Shown: positions 6,086 to 8,327 of the stretch, one piece after another
Layout of the letters: every line of letters begins with the position of its first letter
Numbering within the stretch: the stretch's first letter is position 1
NCBI GenBank assembly: GCA_028693975.1
Contig: JAQUUF010000040.1
Span: forward strand, 1 to 8,327
Length of the DNA stretch: 8,327 bases
Source: Acidaminococcaceae bacterium
GTDB lineage: Bacteria > Bacillota > Negativicutes > Acidaminococcales > Acidaminococcaceae
Reading direction: 5' to 3'
The notes under the pieces: model-generated
What the model saw: only the letters and a program-made list of their open reading frames with translations
Told to the model about the DNA's origin: nothing
The model's database searches: none
Position numbers and translations under genes: made by a program

Positions 6086-6162
6086 GGCCCGGTAGTTTAG
6101 TTGGTTAGAATGCCGCCCTGTCACGGCGGAGGTCATGGGTTCGAGTCCCATTCGGGTCGCCA
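6086..6162 (+). tRNA. tRNA-Asp (GTC), copy 1
   Basis: A full cloverleaf of 77 nt with encoded CCA (6160-6162). The acceptor GGCCCGG pairs with the 3' strand allowing G-U. Anticodon GTC is at 6120-6122 in the loop closed by CCGCC/GGCGG, and the T-loop is GGTTCGAGTCC. It is identical over its whole length to the copy at 7187-7263. Confidence 0.98.
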
Positions 6163-6166
6163 TCAT

Positions 6167-6241
6167 GCGGAAATAGCTCAGTGGTAGAGCACAACCTTGC
6201 CAAGGTTGGGGTCGCGAGTTCGAGTCTCGTTTTCCGCTCCA
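6167..6241 (+). tRNA. tRNA-Gly (GCC), copy 1
   Basis: A 75-nt cloverleaf with acceptor GCGGAAA/TTTCCGC, anticodon GCC at 6199-6201 and encoded CCA. It reads GGC and GGU glycine codons. It is four bases after tRNA-Asp, so the two share a transcript, and it is identical to the copy at 7350-7424. Confidence 0.98.
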
Positions 6242-6242
6242 T

Positions 6243-6316
6243 AGGGGTATAGTTCAATGGTAGAGCTACGGTCTCCAAAACCGTCGATGTGGGTTCGAAT
6301 CCTACTACCCCTGCCA
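6243..6316 (+). tRNA. tRNA-Trp (CCA)
   Basis: A 74-nt cloverleaf with acceptor AGGGGTA/TACCCCT, anticodon stem ACGGT/ACCGT, anticodon CCA at 6275-6277, discriminator G and encoded CCA end. It reads UGG. It is the last gene of cluster 1 and starts one base after the CCA end of tRNA-Gly. Confidence 0.97.
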
Positions 6317-6325
6317 TTATCAATT

Positions 6326-6357
6326 AGCGCTTTCGCCTCAGGCGAAGGTGTTTTTTT
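6326..6357 (+). terminator. Intrinsic terminator of tRNA cluster 1
   Basis: Arms 6326-6337 and 6341-6352 form a GC-rich stem with a few G-U pairs around a TCA loop, and seven T follow at 6351-6357. It ends the Asp-Gly-Trp transcript and isolates the next gene, whose ribosome site begins eight bases later. Confidence 0.93.
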
Positions 6358-6377
6358 GTCTAACGGAGGATTGCACC

Positions 6378-7079
6378 ATGGGAAATATGCCTAAATACAA
6401 AGAAGATAAGCTCCATGCCGTCGCTGCAGAAGTCCAAGCGTGGGATTTCATCGCTTCCCTGCCGCAACAGATAGATGGTTTTACGAAAGTAATTGATGGA
6501 GACACCCTAGGACAGGTACTCCACATCTGCCACTATGACAATAAAGAGCATCGCCTCATGGCTAGAATTATCTACACCGTGGAGACCGAAGACTATATCC
6601 TCACGCAGCAGTATGGACTGAATCACTTCCGTGATATGCGTTTCATCTATCGTGACAGAGAGCTTTTCGCCCGTACCGTAGGTGACAAGCTAGAGCAGGT
6701 CTTAGACCTGATGCTGCACCCAGAGCACCGCAATCTCGGCGAGCTGGTGGCGGAGAAAGAGCTTACTACTTGGGAATTTGGCAACAACCTACCAGAGCAG
6801 ATAGGCAATTTCGTGCGTTACTTGCGCCCAGCGGATACTTTTGAGTACTTGAACGGCTCCGTTATCTTCCTGGATTACTCCAATTTTGCCAATAGCGACC
6901 AATTAGTCTTCTATTATAATTGTTTGCGGGACCAATTCTTTGCCGAAATCAAAGTGGGTGGCGTCTTCGAAGATACCAAAGCCTTTGATAGTCGAGACCT
7001 GACTCTCCTGGAGCAGGAGCTCAAAGAACATTTGACTGAAGTTCTCGACTATATAGAGCATAGCGACGGCAAATTATAA
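6378..7079 (+). CDS. Uncharacterised protein with two tandem copies of one domain
   Basis: This 233-residue, acidic, probably cytoplasmic protein has no signal peptide or membrane segment, and I do not recognise its family. Two halves resemble each other. AWDFIASLPQQIDGF (21-35) matches TWEFGNNLPEQIGNF (131-145). The following stretches also run parallel, each ending in a helix: GDKLEQVLDLM (102-112) against KEHLTEVLDYI (216-226), at a spacing of about 110 residues. Each half looks like an alpha/beta domain with an aromatic-rich beta sheet. ATG 6378 has GGAGG at 6365-6369, eight bases upstream. A longer frame from GTG 6348 would begin inside the terminator and is not credible. No separate promoter is evident between terminator and gene, so expression may rely on read-through from the tRNA promoter. 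It sits between two tRNA clusters. No function is assigned. Confidence 0.85.
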   Translation: MGNMPKYKEDKLHAVAAEVQAWDFIASLPQQIDGFTKVIDGDTLGQVLHICHYDNKEHRLMARIIYTVETEDYILTQQYGLNHFRDMRFIYRDRELFARTVGDKLEQVLDLMLHPEHRNLGELVAEKELTTWEFGNNLPEQIGNFVRYLRPADTFEYLNGSVIFLDYSNFANSDQLVFYYNCLRDQFFAEIKVGGVFEDTKAFDSRDLTLLEQELKEHLTEVLDYIEHSDGKL

Positions 7080-7138
7080 GCCAAAAGCTCTGTGCAAAGA
7101 TAAGTTTAAAAAAATCCTAAGGAATTATTGCTAAAAAC

Positions 7139-7167
7139 TTGACATAATTCCCAAATTACCATATAAT
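7139..7167 (+). promoter_or_regulatory. Consensus sigma-A promoter of tRNA cluster 2
   Basis: A perfect TTGACA (7139-7144), a 17-base spacer and a perfect TATAAT (7162-7167) put the start near 7174, about 13 bases before tRNA-Asp. An eight-base inverted repeat, GGAATTAT 7121-7128 and ATAATTCC 7144-7151, straddles the -35. No clear terminator for the preceding gene is seen in 7080-7138. Confidence 0.93.
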
Positions 7168-7186
7168 ATCAAAGTCAGCTATCAAT

Positions 7187-7263
7187 GGCCCGGTAGTTTA
7201 GTTGGTTAGAATGCCGCCCTGTCACGGCGGAGGTCATGGGTTCGAGTCCCATTCGGGTCGCCA
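7187..7263 (+). tRNA. tRNA-Asp (GTC), copy 2
   Basis: A 77-nt gene identical to 6086-6162, with anticodon GTC at 7221-7223 and encoded CCA. It is the first gene of cluster 2. Confidence 0.98.
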
Positions 7264-7266
7264 TTT

Positions 7267-7342
7267 GCCTCGGTAGCTCAGTTGGTAGAGCAAGGGACTG
7301 AAAATCCCTGTGTCCGCAGTTCGATTCTGCGCTGAGGCACCA
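7267..7342 (+). tRNA. tRNA-Phe (GAA)
   Basis: A 76-nt cloverleaf with acceptor GCCTCGG/CTGAGGC, anticodon stem AGGGA/TCCCT, anticodon GAA at 7300-7302, discriminator A and encoded CCA. It is the substrate of the PheST enzyme encoded at 580-4049. When uncharged it is the expected ligand of the T-box at 334-566: GAA pairs with specifier TTC, and ACCA pairs with TGGT at 519-522. Confidence 0.98.
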
Positions 7343-7349
7343 TTTTTTT

Positions 7350-7424
7350 GCGGAAATAGCTCAGTGGTAGAGCACAACCTTGCCAAGGTTGGGGTCGCGA
7401 GTTCGAGTCTCGTTTTCCGCTCCA
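7350..7424 (+). tRNA. tRNA-Gly (GCC), copy 2
   Basis: A 75-nt gene identical to 6167-6241, with anticodon GCC at 7382-7384 and encoded CCA. Seven T (7343-7349 region) separate it from tRNA-Phe without a hairpin of their own. Confidence 0.98.
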
Positions 7425-7435
7425 ATAATAATCAA

Positions 7436-7520
7436 AGCAGCGTAGCTGCTAACATAAAGTGGCTCCCATGACAAGGGGAGCTGTCAGATGCGATTTACCA
7501 TCTGACTGAGGGGTTCCCTC
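7436..7520 (+). repeat. Multi-hairpin repeat-like element inside the tRNA operon
   Basis: Four short hairpins are packed together: AGCAGC 7436-7441 / GCTGCT 7445-7450; GCTCCC 7462-7467 / GGGAGC 7476-7481; TCAGATG 7484-7490 / CATCTGA 7499-7505; GAGGG 7508-7512 / CCCTC 7516-7520. The last three, with the wording GGGGAGCTGTC...GACTGAGGGGTT, resemble a short interspersed repeat I recall from Clostridia-type genomes; this resemblance is from memory. It occupies the unusually long 129-base gap between tRNA-Gly and tRNA-Cys, where neighbouring gaps are under ten bases. Confidence 0.6.
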
Positions 7521-7553
7521 GATTTTAGCTTCTTGGTTAAACATCATACAGCC

Positions 7554-7627
7554 GGCGACATAGCCAAGCGGTAAGGCAGAGGTCTGCAAAACCTTTATCC
7601 CCAGTTCGATTCTGGGTGTCGCCTCCA
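7554..7627 (+). tRNA. tRNA-Cys (GCA)
   Basis: A 74-nt cloverleaf with acceptor GGCGACA/TGTCGCC, anticodon stem GAGGT/ACCTT (one G-U), anticodon GCA at 7586-7588, discriminator T and encoded CCA. Confidence 0.97.
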
Positions 7628-7634
7628 ATTTAAT

Positions 7635-7723
7635 GCCGGGGTGGCGGAACTGGCAGACGCAAGGGACTTAAAATCCCTCGGGAAGTGATTCCCGTACCGG
7701 TTCGATTCCGGTCCTCGGCACCA
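7635..7723 (+). tRNA. tRNA-Leu (TAA)
   Basis: An 89-nt class II tRNA with acceptor GCCGGGG/CCTCGGC, anticodon TAA at 7669-7671, and a long variable arm CGGGAA/TTCCCG as expected for leucine tRNAs. Discriminator A and CCA are encoded. It reads UUA and possibly UUG. It is the last gene of cluster 2. Confidence 0.98.
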
Positions 7724-7730
7724 GTTATTT

Positions 7731-7763
7731 AAGACATGTGTATAAGCTACGCATGTCTTTTTT
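7731..7763 (+). terminator. Intrinsic terminator of tRNA cluster 2
   Basis: AAGACATGTG 7731-7740 pairs with CGCATGTCTT 7750-7759, with one G-U, around a nine-base loop, followed by a run of T to 7763. It lies eight bases after the tRNA-Leu CCA end. Confidence 0.92.
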
Positions 7764-7825
7764 GTTTGCCCAAATGATTAAAAGACTTCTAATAGTACAA
7801 CTTATGACACTTGTGGTAATCAGTA

Positions 7826-7854
7826 TTGCAACTAACTCCAACTTGGTGTACAAT
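7826..7854 (+). promoter_or_regulatory. Candidate promoter of the polysaccharide gene transcript
   Basis: TTGCAA 7826-7831, a 17-base spacer and TACAAT 7849-7854 would start a leader of about 185 bases before ATG 8047. This is the best match in the gene-free stretch 7764-8046, but no hexamer is perfect. A perfect TTGACA at 7930-7935 has no properly spaced -10. Confidence 0.45.
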
Positions 7855-7928
7855 TAAACTGTAAATATGAATAAATTGTGAATAAATATAGTGAAAAGGA
7901 GTTTAACAGACCTAAAACTATACATATG

Positions 7929-7950
7929 CTTGACAGTTTCAAGATTTTTT
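7929..7950 (+). other. Weak hairpin with T-run in the leader
   Basis: CTTGA 7929-7933 pairs with TCAAG 7939-7943 around CAGTT and is followed by ATTTTTT. The stem is only five pairs, so it is marginal as a terminator. Together with the larger hairpin at 7965-8018 it could give a two-step attenuator. Confidence 0.3.
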
Positions 7951-7964
7951 AGCACAACTATACG

Positions 7965-8018
7965 AAAAACGCATTAACCGCTTGCCTACACTTGGTGAGT
8001 GCTACGGAGTGCGTTTTT
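7965..8018 (+). terminator. Terminator-like hairpin (possible attenuator) ahead of the CapD-like gene
   Basis: AAAAACGCA 7965-7973 pairs perfectly with TGCGTTTTT 8010-8018. Inside it CCG 7978-7980 can meet CGG 8005-8007, and CACT 7989-7992 can meet AGTG 7998-8001 around TGGTG. The 3' arm is itself the U-run. It sits 28 bases before the start codon, so it would cut transcripts coming from the promoter at 7826 unless relieved. The A-run/T-run symmetry would also let it work on the minus strand. Confidence 0.55.
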
Positions 8019-8046
8019 ATCTATTCAGGGGAGATAATATATTATT

Positions 8047-8327
8047 ATGCGCAAATACTTGCTTCCGTCTTTTTTGGTGCTTCTAGATATTTTGATTTTC
8101 CTAGCCGGAATATATTTGGCCGTGGTTATACGTTTAGCTGGATTGGATGAACCTTTCAATAGGTACTCCACGACAGTATTCGTTAACATGCCGATATTCC
8201 TGGCTTTTTTTCTTGTGTATAATGTATTCTTTCGCCTCTACAACAGAGAGTGGCGCTTCGTAGACCTCAAAGAGATTATAATCATTATCGGGGCCAATTT
8301 CCTCAGTGCTATTACGGCTTGGGGCTT
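8047..8327 (+). CDS. CapD/FlaA1-family polysaccharide biosynthesis protein (nucleotide-sugar dehydratase/epimerase), N-terminal part
   Basis: The first 93 residues are present and the frame runs off the right edge. Three hydrophobic segments are visible: about 9-28, 44-62 and 77-93. Between the second and third is FRLYNREWRFVDLKEII (62-78), matching the Y-x-x-x-W-R signature of the membrane domain in front of the Rossmann dehydratase domain in CapD/WbpM/PglF-type proteins. Such enzymes act at the inner face of the cytoplasmic membrane on UDP-GlcNAc-type sugars to make precursors of capsule, exopolysaccharide or glycan modification. The catalytic domain is outside the window, so dehydratase versus epimerase specificity cannot be told. 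AGGGGAG at 8027-8033 is 13 bases before ATG 8047, rather far. The gene has a long structured leader and may open a surface-polysaccharide cluster to the right. Confidence 0.78.
   Translation, partial: MRKYLLPSFLVLLDILIFLAGIYLAVVIRLAGLDEPFNRYSTTVFVNMPIFLAFFLVYNVFFRLYNREWRFVDLKEIIIIIGANFLSAITAWG

Noticed and set aside
6105..6323. 72-codon minus-strand frame reading GFEPTSTVLETVALPLNY
   Set aside because: It is the reverse complement of tRNA-Trp, Gly and Asp genes, a well-known type of false protein in databases.
6348..6377. N-terminal extension of the duplicated-domain protein from GTG 6348
   Set aside because: It begins inside the tRNA terminator, has no ribosome site, and ATG 6378 has a well spaced GGAGG.
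7234..7425. 63-codon minus-strand frame
   Set aside because: Same artefact: reverse complement of tRNA-Gly, Phe and Asp genes.
7878..7952. 24-codon GTG frame in the CapD-like leader, considered as a leader peptide
   Set aside because: No ribosome site upstream and no run of regulatory codons; it merely ends in the weak hairpin's T-run.

Overview
The window looks like a chromosomal stretch of a low-to-mid GC Bacillota (Firmicutes) bacterium. The evidence is a canonical T-box leader in front of pheS, strong AGGAGG ribosome binding sites, sigma-A type promoters with TTGACA/TATAAT hexamers, tRNA genes that all encode their CCA ends, and the order TrmH-like methylase then pheS-pheT, which is also seen in Bacillus. 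A Negativicutes member is a plausible guess, but nothing here proves it.

Layout. 1-285 is the 3' end of a SpoU/TrmH-family RNA methyltransferase. 298-579 holds a promoter and a phenylalanine T-box leader with a UUC specifier and its terminator. 580-4570 is a probable operon of pheS, pheT and an ArgA-like GNAT acetyltransferase. 4571-5329 is about 760 bases with no credible gene. It is packed with structure: a 120-nt nested palindrome, a terminator-like hairpin sharing an 18-nt direct repeat with it, then two diverged 199-nt copies of one structured element in inverted orientation around a minus-strand terminator. 5330-5977 (minus) is an AlkA-like DNA glycosylase. A compact divergent promoter region near 6010-6075 separates it from tRNA cluster 1 (Asp, Gly, Trp; 6086-6316). 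6378-7079 is an unrecognised 233-residue protein that appears to be two copies of one domain. A consensus promoter then drives tRNA cluster 2 (Asp, Phe, Gly, Cys, Leu; 7187-7723), with a three-hairpin repeat sitting between Gly and Cys. 7764-8046 is a gene-free leader with a likely promoter and an attenuator-like hairpin, leading to the 5' end (8047 to the edge) of a membrane-anchored CapD/FlaA1-type nucleotide-sugar enzyme.

How the parts work together. Much of the window concerns phenylalanine decoding. PheS and PheT charge tRNA-Phe, and uncharged tRNA-Phe, whose gene lies at 7267-7342, is the expected ligand of the T-box upstream of pheS: its GAA anticodon and ACCA end match the specifier and T-box bulge seen here. 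The most unusual content is the convergent intergenic region 4571-5329. There, two copies of an element keep the same folded architecture although their paired arms have changed sequence on both sides. Each copy lies downstream of, and in the sense direction of, its neighbouring gene.
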